Below are positions 18,992 through 28,717 of a stretch of 53,330 bases of DNA, in pieces (position 1 is the stretch's first letter; each line of letters begins with the position of its first letter). Location: positions 1 to 53,330 of the forward strand of contig JAGLUW010000008.1 in the NCBI GenBank assembly GCA_023134145.1. The letters run 5' to 3'. The DNA comes from Sulfuriflexus sp. (GTDB lineage Bacteria; Pseudomonadota; Gammaproteobacteria; AKS1). The notes under the pieces were generated by a model. The model made no database searches, was not told where the DNA came from, and worked only from the letters and a program-made list of their open reading frames with translations. Both the position numbers and the translations under genes were made by a program.

Positions 18992-19513
18992 CTAAGGGCA
19001 AGTGTATGCAGGGAGAGAAGTATCAACACGAGGTCGACCACTTACTGAAACAAAGATTCTTCTACCTCGTTGACCTGCTGGTGCAGAGCTATCACACAAC
19101 GTATGTGTTTGTACTGCACCCGTAGGAAAGTCACTTCTAAAGCCAGTCGGTAAGAATGTGTAAGTAACGCCACTGCCAGCAAAAGCAAGATTACTAGTTA
19201 AAGCCTCAGATGAACGCAAGATAATAACCGCAGCCGTATTGGGATCGACTGTGGTTATGTTCCAACCACCACTCCAACTACCAACGGGTGTGACAGTAAC
19301 ATTTTGTCCACGTCGTATTGCCTCACTACGGGCAATATTTAAAGCACTAATAAGTTCGTTGGCTTGAGCGGTGAGCCGACCTTCTCTGATCATGCCTTGG
19401 AAACTGGGTAAGGCAATTGATGCGGCAATAGCGACAAGTGCAGCAGTGATCATTAATTCAATCAGCGTAAAACCACGCGCCAAACGAGGCGTATTTGTAT
19501 TTATTAGTTTCAT
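18992..19513 (-). CDS. fimT: FimT/GspH-like minor pilin (first gene of the pilus operon)
   Basis: The 173-residue protein has leader MKLINTNTPRLARG, then FTLIELMITAALVAIAASIALP, and the GspH/FimT segment ELISALNIARSEAIRRGQNVTV. Two Cys near the C-terminus may pair. It is first in the leftward operon fimT-pilV-pilW-pilX-pilY1-pilE, although the ribosome-binding site is poor. No clear sigma70 or sigma54 promoter was found in the 170 bases upstream. Confidence 0.9.
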   Translation of the reverse strand: MKLINTNTPRLARGFTLIELMITAALVAIAASIALPSFQGMIREGRLTAQANELISALNIARSEAIRRGQNVTVTPVGSWSGGWNITTVDPNTAAVIILRSSEALTSNLAFAGSGVTYTFLPTGFRSDFPTGAVQTHTLCDSSAPAGQRGRRIFVSVSGRPRVDTSLPAYTCP

Positions 19514-19619
19514 AGTTATATATTTAGCATTAGTTAGAGGGCTTGTCTGTGTCTGACCGACCAGCAGGTAGGTTTGCCCGATAGGTGGTCATTCCACGTT
19601 ATTTATACCTTATATATAG

Positions 19620-19648
19620 CCGACATTGCGGCCTGTCTTGGGTATAAT
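19620..19648 (+). promoter_or_regulatory. thiO promoter
   Basis: CCGACA (19620-19625), a 17-base spacer and a perfect TATAAT (19643-19648) lie 35-63 bases before the thiO ATG. Confidence 0.65.
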
Positions 19649-19682
19649 CACCAGTATAGCTTGATTTTAGAGAGTTTTTTCC

Positions 19683-20813
19683 ATGTTCGAACACCCAGAT
19701 TGCCTAATTATTGGCGGCGGCCTCATTGGTATGCTCACAGCGCGTGAATTGGCGTTGGCGGGTATGTCGGTGACGTTACTCGAACGCGGTGAAACAGGTC
19801 GAGAATCTTCTTGGGCTGGCGGCGGAATTCTCTCGCCTTTGTATCCTTGGCGCTATTCAGATGTGGTGTCTGATTTAGCCCAGTATGGCCAACGTGTTTA
19901 CCCTGAATTAGCGAAGGTTCTGAGTGAAGAAGGTGGGGTAGATGTTGAGTGGACTCAAAGCGGTTTGCTTATGCCTGCCTGCGAAGAGATCGAGCAAGCA
20001 CGGCAATGGGCTAAACGGTATTCATCGGATATGCAGATTGTAGAAGGTGATGAATTAAGCCAAATTGCTCCTGAATTATCCTCTGATTTATCCCAATCTA
20101 GTGCGGTTTGGCTGCCGGATGTGGCGCAAGTGCGTAACCCCCGTTTTGCTCGCGCTCTTCGAAGCAGTATTGAAAAGCTGGGTGTTAAGGTCATGATAGA
20201 TACCGAAGTGAAACAAATTAGTTGCAACGCGGGCAAGGTCGATGGCGTTATAACCCAAGCAGGACAACATATTGCGGCAGGTCAGGTAGTATTAGCGGGT
20301 GGTGCATGGAGCGCAGGTTTGCTTGAAGAGTTTGGTGTGGAATTGCCGGTTGTACCTGTGCGAGGGCAAATGTTGTTGTATAAAACAGCCCCAGATACGG
20401 TGAAACGAATTATTTTGAATAAAGATCGTTATGTTATTCCAAGACGTGATGGTCGCGTATTGGTGGGCAGTACGCTAGAACATACTGGTTTTGAAAAACA
20501 AACAACCGACTCGGCTCGAATTGAGTTAGAAGCCGAGGCGCAACGAATTGTTCCCGCATTAGCCCATTTCCCAGTTGAAGCACATTGGGCTGGCTTGCGT
20601 CCGGGATCACCGGATGGAGTGCCCTTTATTGGTGCATGTCCTAATGTATCTGGTTTGTTTCTGAATACGGGCCATTATCGCAATGGCGTCATTCTTGGAC
20701 CGGCATCGGCCGCAATGTTGGCGAATATGATTTTGGTTAAAGATTTTGAGTTATCTAGTACTGCCTATGCACCAGAGAATCGATTAGAAAACCGACGAAC
20801 TGTTACTGCTTAA
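19683..20813 (+). CDS. thiO: Glycine oxidase ThiO (FAD-dependent oxidoreductase)
   Basis: The 376-residue DAO-family flavoenzyme oxidises glycine to the imine used in thiamine thiazole synthesis. The FAD-binding Rossmann motif GGGLIGMLTARELA is at about residues 11-24. ESSWAGGGILSPLYPW and the C-terminal GLRPGSPDGVPFIG and TGHYRNGVILGPAS segments are typical of ThiO. No other thiamine gene is nearby, so another amine oxidase of the same family cannot be excluded. Confidence 0.85.
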   Translation: MFEHPDCLIIGGGLIGMLTARELALAGMSVTLLERGETGRESSWAGGGILSPLYPWRYSDVVSDLAQYGQRVYPELAKVLSEEGGVDVEWTQSGLLMPACEEIEQARQWAKRYSSDMQIVEGDELSQIAPELSSDLSQSSAVWLPDVAQVRNPRFARALRSSIEKLGVKVMIDTEVKQISCNAGKVDGVITQAGQHIAAGQVVLAGGAWSAGLLEEFGVELPVVPVRGQMLLYKTAPDTVKRIILNKDRYVIPRRDGRVLVGSTLEHTGFEKQTTDSARIELEAEAQRIVPALAHFPVEAHWAGLRPGSPDGVPFIGACPNVSGLFLNTGHYRNGVILGPASAAMLANMILVKDFELSSTAYAPENRLENRRTVTA

Positions 20814-20814
20814 T

Positions 20815-20861
20815 CTAGCAAGTATTTGTATTCCTTAGTCAATTAGTCATATACTTGTTAG
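20815..20861. promoter_or_regulatory. Inverted repeat upstream of the Irr-like gene (possible operator)
   Basis: Two 11-bp arms, CTAGCAAGTAT (20815-20825) and ATACTTGTTAG (20851-20861), are inverted copies with one mismatch. Between them lie two direct TTAGTCA copies (20835-20841 and 20843-20849). The right arm ends just before the ribosome-binding site of the regulator gene, a good place for autoregulation. Confidence 0.5.
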
Positions 20862-20875
20862 CGGAGGGATGGAAC

Positions 20876-21289
20876 ATGGATGAAAATAAAGACGTTATAG
20901 TTCAACGCTTGGAGGCATGCGGTATTTACCCGACGCCACAACGCGTAAAGATTGCCCAAGTCATGCTAGTAAGAGAGCAGCACATGTCGGCAGACAAAGT
21001 TTTGCAGGCAGTGAATATTAGCGAGTCTGCCGTGTCTAAGGCGACGGTTTACAATACGCTTGGATTATTTGCGAACAAAGGATTGGTTCGAGAAGTGATT
21101 GTTGACCCATCTAAAGTTTTTTACGATTCAAATACCAGTGAACATCATCACTTTTATAACGTTGATACCGGTGAGTTAAGCGATGTTGGTACAGGTGATG
21201 TGTTGATTGATCGTCTGCCAGAAATGCCAGCCACAACCGAGTTAGACGGTGTTGATGTGATTATTCGTCTGCGCCAGAAATCGTTATAA
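20876..21289 (+). CDS. Fur-family regulator, Irr-like
   Basis: A 137-residue Fur-superfamily repressor. The N-terminal winged helix has GIYPTPQRVKIAQVML and KATVYNTLGLFANKGLVREV. The dimerisation part has SEHHHFYNVDTGEL. The C-terminus, GDVLIDRLPEMP then VDVIIRLRQK, matches Irr, the haem/iron-status regulator best known in alphaproteobacteria, more than Fur. It lacks the CxxC zinc pairs of typical Fur and PerR. An earlier in-frame start at 20855 exists, but GGAGG at 20863-20867 favours the ATG at 20876. In Irr a His cluster is involved in haem binding; the HHH here is in the equivalent place. Its targets in this organism are unknown. Confidence 0.85.
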   Translation: MDENKDVIVQRLEACGIYPTPQRVKIAQVMLVREQHMSADKVLQAVNISESAVSKATVYNTLGLFANKGLVREVIVDPSKVFYDSNTSEHHHFYNVDTGELSDVGTGDVLIDRLPEMPATTELDGVDVIIRLRQKSL

Positions 21290-21449
21290 TTTTTAGATAG
21301 TTATCCTTACTAGTTATTTTACAAGATGGTAATAGTTCACATTATTAGTGTGAAGGGGTAGACAGTATTAAGAGAGGTAGAGGGATAGACTAAGTTTGTG
21401 TTTTGGAATCCTCCTAACTCCAGCGCAGATAATTGACAGATTTATTTTT

Positions 21450-21478
21450 ACGCCAGCCTAGTGCTGGCGTCTTTCTTT
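21450..21478 (+). terminator. Terminator after the Irr-like gene
   Basis: A perfect 8-bp stem (ACGCCAGC / GCTGGCGT) with a 5-nt loop is followed by a pyrimidine-rich CTTTCTTT tail. A smaller inverted repeat, TTCACA / TGTGAA, lies earlier at 21336-21354. The rest of 21290-21527 shows only a short TACTACT-type reiteration near 21509-21534. Confidence 0.7.
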
Positions 21479-21527
21479 GTAGATGAAAAATAATTTTTTG
21501 GCAGGATTGAATACTACTTACTACTTA

Positions 21528-23474
21528 CTACTTATTAGCTCGATTCTCAATAAGATCTTCAACAACACTTGGGTCTGCCAGAGTCGAAGTATCACCTAAA
21601 GTATCTACATCATTTTCAGCAATCTTACGTAAGATACGGCGCATAATTTTACCGGAACGTGTCTTTGGTAAACTAGGTGCCCATTGAATAATGTCGGGTT
21701 TGGCAATCGGGCCAATTTCGCTGCGAACTAATGCGATGAGTTCGGCACGTAATTCTTCGGAAGGTTCAACACCAATAATAGGTGTGACGTAGGCATAGAT
21801 ACCCTGACCTTTTATTTCATGCGGATAACCGACCACAGCGGCTTCGGCAATAGATTCATGCAGCACCAATGCCGATTCAACTTCAGCTGTTCCCATGCGA
21901 TGGCCTGAAATATTCAGCACATCATCCATTCGACCGGTGATCCAATAATCACCATCGGCATCACGTTTAGCGCCATCACCCGTAAAATAATATCCGGGGT
22001 AGGTTTTAAAATAGGTTTCAATAAAGCGCTCATGATCGCCATAGATAGTACGCATTTGCCCCGGCCATGAATTGGTCATGACGAGCGCACCACTGGCCTC
22101 AGTAGTATCTATCAGCATATTATTAGTTGTATCAATAATGCCAGGTTGCACACCAAAGAAAGGTTGTGTTGCTGAACCTGGTTTCAGTGTTGTTGCACCT
22201 GGTAGAGGCGTTAGCATGTGACCACCGGTTTCGGTTTGCCACCATGTATCGACAATCGGGCAACGGCCTTCGCCAACTACGTTGTTATACCATTCCCATG
22301 CTTCGGGGTTGATCGGTTCACCTACTGTACCTAATAGGCGCAATGATTTTCTTGAGGTGCGTGTAACAGGTTCATTACCTTCACGCATCAATGCGCGCAG
22401 AGCAGTGGGAGCCGTGTAAAAAATACTGATGTTATGTTTGTCGACAACTTGCCAAAAACGCGAAGCATCAGGGTAATTAGGTATGCCTTCAAAAAATACA
22501 GTTGTTGCACCATTGGCAAGTGGTCCATATAAAAGATAACTGTGACCTGTGATCCAACCAACATCGGCAGTACACCAGTAAACATCGCCTTCTTGTAAAT
22601 CAAAAGTATATTTTGTTGTCATCGCAGCATAGAGAAGGTAACCGCCGGTGGTATGTAATACACCTTTAGGTTTACCCGTTGAGCCGGATGTATAGAGAAT
22701 AAATAACGGATCTTCTGCATCCATTTCTTCTGGTGGGCAATCATCAGAGGCTTCAGCCATGATATCGTGATACCAAACATCATGAGTATCGTTCCAGTTA
22801 ATATCGCCGCCAGTGCGTTTAACAGTTAAAACGGTATGTACATTAGGGCAAGCTTCAACGGCTTTATCGACATTGGCTTTGAGAGGAATTTTTTTGTTGC
22901 CCCTAATACCTTCATCGGCAGTAATGACAACACGACAATCTGAATCAAGGATGCGACCTTTAAGCGCTTCAGGAGAAAAGCCACCAAATACAACAGAATG
23001 AACAGCACCAATACGAGCACACGCTAACATGGCGTAACCGGCTTCAGGAATCATCGGCATATAAATACAAACCCGGTCGCCTTTGTTAACACCGCGTTGT
23101 TTTAAAACATTAGCAAGTTTACTAACCTGTTCATGTAATTCTTTATAGGTGATCTTTTTATCATCGTTAGGATCATCACCTTCCCAAATGATGGCGACTT
23201 GATCAGCGCGTGTATCAAGATGTCGATCGATACAGTTGTAAGTGAGGTTTAGCTTGCCACCTTCAAACCAACGAATGTGTAGATCTTTCTCATCAAAACT
23301 GCAATCAGATACTTTATCCCACGGTTCATACCAATCGAGAAAAGATTCAGCTTGTTCAGCCCAGAAACCATCCGAATCATCGAGTGAACGTTGATACATC
23401 GCTTTATAGTCAGCTGCGTTAATGTTTGCTTTGGCAGCAAAATCAGTAGGGACAGGATATTTTTTCTCGCTCAT
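21528..23474 (-). CDS. acs: Acetyl-CoA synthetase
   Basis: The 648-residue AMP-forming ligase converts acetate to acetyl-CoA. The P-loop-like motif [17 protein letters not shown], the [10 protein letters not shown] motif, [20 protein letters not shown] and the C-terminal [16 protein letters not shown], with the acetylatable lysine, are all present. Length matches Acs. It lies 18 bases downstream of nadC on the same strand, so the two may be co-transcribed. Confidence 0.98.
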   Translation of the reverse strand: MSEKKYPVPTDFAAKANINAADYKAMYQRSLDDSDGFWAEQAESFLDWYEPWDKVSDCSFDEKDLHIRWFEGGKLNLTYNCIDRHLDTRADQVAIIWEGDDPNDDKKITYKELHEQVSKLANVLKQRGVNKGDRVCIYMPMIPEAGYAMLACARIGAVHSVVFGGFSPEALKGRILDSDCRVVITADEGIRGNKKIPLKANVDKAVEACPNVHTVLTVKRTGGDINWNDTHDVWYHDIMAEASDDCPPEEMDAEDPLFILYTSGSTGKPKGVLHTTGGYLLYAAMTTKYTFDLQEGDVYWCTADVGWITGHSYLLYGPLANGATTVFFEGIPNYPDASRFWQVVDKHNISIFYTAPTALRALMREGNEPVTRTSRKSLRLLGTVGEPINPEAWEWYNNVVGEGRCPIVDTWWQTETGGHMLTPLPGATTLKPGSATQPFFGVQPGIIDTTNNMLIDTTEASGALVMTNSWPGQMRTIYGDHERFIETYFKTYPGYYFTGDGAKRDADGDYWITGRMDDVLNISGHRMGTAEVESALVLHESIAEAAVVGYPHEIKGQGIYAYVTPIIGVEPSEELRAELIALVRSEIGPIAKPDIIQWAPSLPKTRSGKIMRRILRKIAENDVDTLGDTSTLADPSVVEDLIENRANK

Positions 23475-23492
23475 GAGGGACTCCAGTTATAC

Positions 23493-24329
23493 TTATTGGA
23501 AACGCATTGATAAATCAATGGCGCGAACGTGTTTGGTTAATTCGCCGGTCGAAATAGTATCAACACCGGTTTCGGCAATTTCGCGAACCGTATCCAGTGT
23601 CACGTTACCCGACGCTTCAAGTATTGCATGGCCATCATTTAAAACGACGGCCTCACGAAGCATGTCTAAGCTAAAATTATCAAGTAATAAAATGTCGGCA
23701 GCAGCATCAAGGGCTTCTTTTACTTCGGCCATTGTTTCAACTTCCACTTCGATTTTCGCATCTGCATTTAATGAACGTGCTGTTGTTACTGCCTTTGTAA
23801 TCGAGCCCGCTGCAGCGATATGATTTTCTTTTATTAAATAGGCATCATAAAGACCGATGCGATGATTATGGCAACCACCACACGTTACTGCATATTTTTG
23901 TGCGCGGCGCAGGCCAGGTATTGTTTTACGAGTATCAAGAATTTTTGTATCCGTTCCAGCAACAAGGTTGGCGTATTTAGATGCAATACTGGCAGTGGCT
24001 GAAAGTGTTTGTAAAAAATTTAGAGCAGTACGTTCACCACTAAGCAATGCACGTGAAGGACCTTTTATACTGCAAAGAATTTGATCGGCAACAACCTTGT
24101 CGCCATCACTCACTTGCCAATCTATTTCTATGGATGAGTCGAGTTGATTAAACACCTCATCAAACCAGGCCGTGCCAGATATGGTTGCAGCCTCACGGCT
24201 GATCACTGTTGCGGTTGATTGGTGAGACTCAGGAATGAGCGCGGCAGTAATGTCGCCACTGCCAATATCTTCTGCTAGGGCGTGTTTTATATCGTCGTGA
24301 ACGACAGTGTGTAAGCGTAGTTCAAACAC
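23493..24329 (-). CDS. nadC: Nicotinate-nucleotide pyrophosphorylase (quinolinate phosphoribosyltransferase)
   Basis: The 278-residue enzyme makes nicotinate mononucleotide from quinolinate and PRPP in NAD synthesis. Diagnostic segments are [45 protein letters not shown] with [13 protein letters not shown], and [14 protein letters not shown]. Length is typical. It sits between agcS and acs, all leftward with short gaps. Confidence 0.97.
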   Translation of the reverse strand: MFELRLHTVVHDDIKHALAEDIGSGDITAALIPESHQSTATVISREAATISGTAWFDEVFNQLDSSIEIDWQVSDGDKVVADQILCSIKGPSRALLSGERTALNFLQTLSATASIASKYANLVAGTDTKILDTRKTIPGLRRAQKYAVTCGGCHNHRIGLYDAYLIKENHIAAAGSITKAVTTARSLNADAKIEVEVETMAEVKEALDAAADILLLDNFSLDMLREAVVLNDGHAILEASGNVTLDTVREIAETGVDTISTGELTKHVRAIDLSMRFQ

Positions 24330-24366
24330 TTAATATCCTCTCTTTGCGAGCCGATTATACAGTAGA

Positions 24367-25737
24367 TCAACGGGTTTTTTGCTGTGGTGTCGCGAAGTAA
24401 TCATCACCTAATTTCTTCACCAAACCAGCCAGTAATACGAGGCTGATAAGATTCGGAGCCGCCATAAGGATATTGGTCATGTCGGCAATATTCCAAACCA
24501 AATTAAGCGGTATCCATGCACCAACTACGATCAACAGCGTATATATAACTCGGTAGGGCAAGATGGCGCGCTTACCAAAGAGGAATTCGGCACTGCGATC
24601 ACCATAGTAAGACCAAGCAATAATGGTCGAAAGGGCGAAGAAAATGAGACCAAAACCAACTACCCATGCACCGACTTGACCAAGACCTTGTTCAAAGGCA
24701 TAAGCAGATAAAGCCGCGCCGGTATAGGCTTCAGGCCGCGTTTCACCCCATGCACCCATGATGACAATAATTAATGCGGTCATGGTACAAATGATAATGG
24801 TATCGATAAAAGGCCCCAGCATCGCAACCAAACCTTCACGAACAGGTTCGTTAGTTTTCGCAGCAGCATGTGCCATTGCAGCTGAACCTAAACCGGCTTC
24901 ATTTGAAAATACACCACGTGCGACACCATATTGAATTGCCGCACCAATAGCGCCACCGCCAGCAGCTTCAGGATTAATAGCAAGATTAATAATAGTAAAG
25001 AAGGCCGCAGGAATTTCGCTCGCATGCATGGCTAAAATAATCAGTGCTGCGCCACAGTAAATAACCGCCATGAACGGTACGATAGTCGATGCAACCTTGG
25101 CGATGCGTTTGATGCCACCGACAATAACGAGACCGACGAGTATTGCTAAGGTGATACCAAGAATGAGGCGGTAGTCTTTAACCTCAGGAAAAATATAACT
25201 AAGACCATCAACCACTGAATTGGCTTGCACCATATTACCAATACCGAAGGAGGCAATTAAGGTAAACACCGCGAACAATACACCGAGCCATTTTAGGTTT
25301 AGTGCACGCGCGAGTGTATACATTGGCCCACCAGAGACGCTGCCATCTTCATGTATTACGCGATATTTTACAGCTAGCGTACAAGAGGTATATTTACTGG
25401 CCATACCAACTAATGCGGTGATCCACATCCAGAACACAGCACCTGGACCACCAAGTGCAATCGCGGTAGCAACACCGGCAATGTTACCTGTACCAACTGT
25501 TGCTGATAACGCGGTTGAAAGAGCTTGAAAATGACTGATCTCACCTTCATCTTCGGGCTTGTCGTATTTTCCTCGAACCAAATCGACAGCATGTTTAAAC
25601 CCACGGAATTGAATAAAACGTAGGCGTATAGTGAGATATAAACCTGTACCGACCAATAATACGATGGATGGAATCCCCCACAGTGCACCGGCAATCGCGC
25701 CCGTTGTCTGAGTCAGATCAGCGATAAAGGTTTCCAT
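24367..25737 (-). CDS. Alanine/glycine:cation symporter, AGCS family
   Basis: A 456-residue membrane transporter with about 11 spans. AGCS signatures include FQALSTALSATVGTGNIAGV (about residue 68), GGPGAVFWMWITALVGM, GVARGVFSNEAGLGSAAMAH and the late ALSTIIAWSYYGDRS. It would import a small amino acid (alanine or glycine) with sodium. The substrate is not determined by sequence. It is 37 bases upstream of nadC. Confidence 0.95.
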   Translation of the reverse strand: METFIADLTQTTGAIAGALWGIPSIVLLVGTGLYLTIRLRFIQFRGFKHAVDLVRGKYDKPEDEGEISHFQALSTALSATVGTGNIAGVATAIALGGPGAVFWMWITALVGMASKYTSCTLAVKYRVIHEDGSVSGGPMYTLARALNLKWLGVLFAVFTLIASFGIGNMVQANSVVDGLSYIFPEVKDYRLILGITLAILVGLVIVGGIKRIAKVASTIVPFMAVIYCGAALIILAMHASEIPAAFFTIINLAINPEAAGGGAIGAAIQYGVARGVFSNEAGLGSAAMAHAAAKTNEPVREGLVAMLGPFIDTIIICTMTALIIVIMGAWGETRPEAYTGAALSAYAFEQGLGQVGAWVVGFGLIFFALSTIIAWSYYGDRSAEFLFGKRAILPYRVIYTLLIVVGAWIPLNLVWNIADMTNILMAAPNLISLVLLAGLVKKLGDDYFATPQQKTR

Positions 25738-25802
25738 ATTTATTCCTTAGTTATTATTTTCTTCGTAGTGTATCAGATGCGCCTCAGAGACATTTTCGCA
25801 GT

Positions 25803-26336
25803 TTAGTATTTACGAATTATCAGCGTATCACCACGTTGAGTAAACTCTAAATCTTTCAAAAAACTCATACCTAATAAAACTTCATCACCTTGCGTTGCAG
25901 GATTTATACTCGCAGGCACATTGCGTAATTCTATACCACCAAGGCTGATGCGATCGAGCCGAGTTAAATGGGCCGTAATTTGACCATTGGCGGTATTGTA
26001 AACCTGACTAATACCTCTTTCTAACCCTAGCGTATCAGCAAGCTCACTGGGAATTGAAACATCACTGGCGCCAGTATCGAGTAAAAATGTTACTGGCATG
26101 CCATTAATATGGCCAGTTGCGACATAGTGCCCATAATGATTGCGTTGTAAAACAATCTCTTGTCCACCTACTGAGCTGGTGCGCGTTTGAATTTGCTGGT
26201 TAGGATTGTTTTGTGATTTCTCGAAATCAGCAAACCACCAGGCCATGAGACCGAGTATCAACACCCATGCCAGAATTACCATGGTGATTCCTGTGCCGTG
26301 AGTATTACCTGATTCCTGATTATCCATGTTTTGCAT
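25803..26336 (-). CDS. Membrane-anchored retropepsin-like aspartic protease (clan AA)
   Basis: The roughly 177-residue protein has one span (about 16-33, ITMVILAWVLILGLMAWW) and a retropepsin fold with catalytic DTGA in LLDTGASDVSIPSELADTLG. It ends with LLGMSFLKDLEFTQRGDTLII, as in the TIGR02281 clan AA group. The open frame extends to 26501 but would overlap the divergent DUF1538 gene. ATGs at 26336 and 26327 both lie just before the span, and neither has a clear ribosome-binding site. The substrate is unknown. Confidence 0.88.
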   Translation of the reverse strand: MQNMDNQESGNTHGTGITMVILAWVLILGLMAWWFADFEKSQNNPNQQIQTRTSSVGGQEIVLQRNHYGHYVATGHINGMPVTFLLDTGASDVSIPSELADTLGLERGISQVYNTANGQITAHLTRLDRISLGGIELRNVPASINPATQGDEVLLGMSFLKDLEFTQRGDTLIIRKY

Positions 26337-26393
26337 GTTAACACTGGCTACCCATTGGTGTAAGGTAAAGGTAAATACTCCTCGGATAAGATC

Positions 26394-27131
26394 TTGAACA
26401 GACTGTTTATTAATATTGCTCGAACATTGCTCGATAGTGTCCGTGATCTGATGCCGATTATTGTTGTTATCGCTTTTTTTCAGTTTGTTGTTCTCAAACA
26501 ATCGATTCCTAACATTGAAGATATATTGGTTGGCACTTTATTCGTGGTGATCGGCTTGGCCTTGTTTATCAATGGCCTACAAATGGCGCTGTTCCCTATA
26601 GGCGAAAATATTGCCTATGCTTTTGCCAAAAAGGGCAGCACTGTTTGGTTATTGATTTTCGCCTTTGCTCTTGGCTTTGGTACAACGATCGCGGAACCGG
26701 CCTTGATTGCTGTTTCAGCAGAAGCGGCTAAGGTTGCGGCAAGTGCGGGGCTTATTGCTGATCTTGCGGGCGCTCGAGATAGTTATGCCTATGGGTTACG
26801 TATCACCGTGGCCTTCTCCGTTGGTCTTGCTATATTGATTGGCGTGATTCGTATTATTAAAGGTTGGCCACTGCAGTATTTGATCATTGGTGGTTATATC
26901 TGTGTGGTGATCATGACGGCCTTCGCGCCTAAAGAAATTATTGGCATTGCCTATGACTCGGGCGGTGTAACAACATCAACGGTAACCGTTCCTTTAGTAA
27001 CTGCATTAGGCGTTGGCTTAGCGTCAAGTATTCGTGGTCGTAACCCAATGATTGATGGCTTTGGTTTGATCGCATTAGCATCATTAACGCCAATGATATT
27101 TGTTATGGCCTACGGCATGGTGGTGCACTAA
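26394..27131 (+). CDS. DUF1538 integral membrane protein, first subunit
   Basis: A 245-residue polytopic protein with about 7 spans. The DUF1538 hallmarks are [16 protein letters not shown] and [21 protein letters not shown], with Glu, Asp and Ser/Thr residues inside predicted spans, as in a transporter core. The start is TTG at 26394. It aligns end-to-end with the N-terminus of the next protein ([13 protein letters not shown] against TLLQTLLDLIPII), which an internal ATG at 26451 would truncate. The stop overlaps the next start (TAATG). With its homologue it probably forms a heteromeric permease; substrate unknown. Confidence 0.85.
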   Translation: MNRLFINIARTLLDSVRDLMPIIVVIAFFQFVVLKQSIPNIEDILVGTLFVVIGLALFINGLQMALFPIGENIAYAFAKKGSTVWLLIFAFALGFGTTIAEPALIAVSAEAAKVAASAGLIADLAGARDSYAYGLRITVAFSVGLAILIGVIRIIKGWPLQYLIIGGYICVVIMTAFAPKEIIGIAYDSGGVTTSTVTVPLVTALGVGLASSIRGRNPMIDGFGLIALASLTPMIFVMAYGMVVH

Positions 27132-27928
27132 TGACCTTGCTATCACAGTTATTCACCACCTTACTGCAAACGTTACTCGATCTTATTCCTATAATTGCGA
27201 TTATTTTTGGTTTTCAGATTATTGTTCTCCGGCAGAAAATTGCTAATTTAAAAAACATTCTCCTCGGTCTTTTCTATGTATTACTTGGGCTTGGTTTCTT
27301 CCTTGTCGGATTAGAGAAAGCATTATTTCCATTGGGAAAACTGATGGCGACGCAGTTGACTGATCCTGCGTTTATTTATGCAGGCCTTGAATCAATACCT
27401 CTTACCCTGCATTGGGCTGATTATATATGGGTTTATTTATTTGCAGCCGCAATTGGTTTTGCAACAACGATTGCTGAGCCAGCATTGATAGCGGTTGCGA
27501 TTAAGGCGCACAGTGTGTCGGGTGGTGCAATTGGAGTATGGGGTTTACGTATTGCTGTTGCCATCGGTGTTGCTACGGGGATTTCTTTAGGAACATTCCG
27601 AATCGTAACCGGAACACCTCTGCATTATTACATTATTGTTGGTTATGTCATTGTCATTATTCAAACGATGCGGGCGCCGAAAATGATTATTCCTCTTGCC
27701 TATGATTCAGGTGGTGTAACAACATCAACGGTAACGGTACCTCTTGTTGCTGCGCTGGGTCTTGGTCTTGCTGGAACCATCCCTGGGCGAAGTGTGATTA
27801 TTGATGGCTTCGGTTTAATTGCTTTTGCGAGTTTGTTCCCGATGATTACAGTCATGGGATATGCGCAATTAAGTGAGTGGCGATATAAAAGAAATATTGA
27901 AAAACCATATGAACAAGAAAATAAATAA
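27131..27928 (+). CDS. DUF1538 integral membrane protein, second subunit
   Basis: A 265-residue homologue of the preceding protein, with the same two motifs ([16 protein letters not shown] and [21 protein letters not shown]). It ends with a charged cytoplasmic tail (RYKRNIEKPYEQENK) that could contact a regulator. It overlaps the upstream gene by one base, so the subunits are likely made in equal amounts. In some genomes DUF1538 appears as one longer protein with both halves; here the halves are separate genes. Confidence 0.86.
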   Translation: MTLLSQLFTTLLQTLLDLIPIIAIIFGFQIIVLRQKIANLKNILLGLFYVLLGLGFFLVGLEKALFPLGKLMATQLTDPAFIYAGLESIPLTLHWADYIWVYLFAAAIGFATTIAEPALIAVAIKAHSVSGGAIGVWGLRIAVAIGVATGISLGTFRIVTGTPLHYYIIVGYVIVIIQTMRAPKMIIPLAYDSGGVTTSTVTVPLVAALGLGLAGTIPGRSVIIDGFGLIAFASLFPMITVMGYAQLSEWRYKRNIEKPYEQENK

Positions 27929-27962
27929 TGAACTTTAATATTAGTAAGAGGAGGGTGGTGAT

Positions 27963-28313
27963 ATGCATTTTAAATTACTAATTGCCCTGGTTGAGGATGA
28001 GAAAACCAATGCGGTACTTGATGCAGCTCGTTCTGCTGGTGCAACGGGTTCGACGGTTATCAGCCAAGCACGCGGTGAGGGTGTACAAAAAGCCAAGACG
28101 TTTTTTGGACTTGATTTGGAAACGCAGCGAGACATGTTGTTGTTTCTTGTTGAAGAACATATGAGTCGACATATTCTTGAGAAGATTGCAGAAATAGGTC
28201 AGTTTGATGAAAGGCCAGGTACTGGTATTGCATTCCAGATCGATGTTGAGGATGCCGTGGGTGTTGGACATCAGATACGTGAACTAACAGAAGCAGTGGA
28301 GGAGCAATTATGA
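27963..28313 (+). CDS. PII-like signalling protein
   Basis: A 116-residue protein of the PII/PII-like fold. It starts with a beta strand (MHFKLLIALVED), has a shortened T-loop region (SQARGEGVQKAKTF) and ends with GTGIAFQIDVEDAVGVGHQI, which aligns with the closing strand of PII. PII-like proteins bind nucleotides or small anions and often control a neighbouring membrane protein. Placed right after two DUF1538 genes, this one probably gates that permease (inference). It lacks the GlnB-type T-loop Tyr uridylylation context. Confidence 0.82.
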   Translation: MHFKLLIALVEDEKTNAVLDAARSAGATGSTVISQARGEGVQKAKTFFGLDLETQRDMLLFLVEEHMSRHILEKIAEIGQFDERPGTGIAFQIDVEDAVGVGHQIRELTEAVEEQL

Positions 28314-28717
28314 GTGTAAAAAAAATAATACGCGTCAGCGAAATCATGAAAAAGAAATTTGATATTGTTGAAGGCATTACAACCGTCAGTGAAGCATTAG
28401 ATAAGATGACACATATTGAAAACAAGTCTCTTATCGTTAATAAACGCAATGATGATGATGAATATGGCATTGTTTTGTTAGCTGATATTGCACGTAATGT
28501 GTTGGCAAAAGATCGCGCACCAGAACGCGTTAATATTTATGAAATAATGTCAAAACCAGTAATTACAGTTGAAGCCAATATGGATATTCGTTATTGCGCA
28601 AGACTATTCGCCAAATTTAAATTGACGCGTGCGCCAGTTGTTGAAGATGGGAAAATAGTTGGTATGGTGAGTTATACGGATATGGTCTTGAAAGGTATGG
28701 CTGGTCGTATGGACTAG
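28310..28717 (+). CDS. CBS-domain-pair protein
   Basis: The 135-residue protein is two CBS motifs (about 8-65 and 75-132). The second has IMSKPVITVEANMDI and the canonical RAPVVEDGKIVGMVSYTDMV. CBS pairs bind AMP, ATP, SAM or similar ligands and regulate a partner. It overlaps the PII-like gene by ATGA and has no enzyme domain of its own. It looks like a second regulatory input to the DUF1538 permease. It converges on egtB with a 4-base overlap of the ends. Confidence 0.9.
   Translation: MSVKKIIRVSEIMKKKFDIVEGITTVSEALDKMTHIENKSLIVNKRNDDDEYGIVLLADIARNVLAKDRAPERVNIYEIMSKPVITVEANMDIRYCARLFAKFKLTRAPVVEDGKIVGMVSYTDMVLKGMAGRMD

Noticed and set aside
12315..19513. Type II secretion pseudopilins
   Set aside because: The FTLIE proteins fit, but gene order with pilY1 and PilX/PilV-specific segments identifies the type IV pilus minor-pilin operon.
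21500..21540. Microsatellite near the acs stop
   Set aside because: TACTACT reiterations are only three units long and could be chance.
26337..26501. 55-codon extension of the aspartic protease
   Set aside because: It overlaps the divergent DUF1538 gene, and the span-proximal ATGs give the normal layout.
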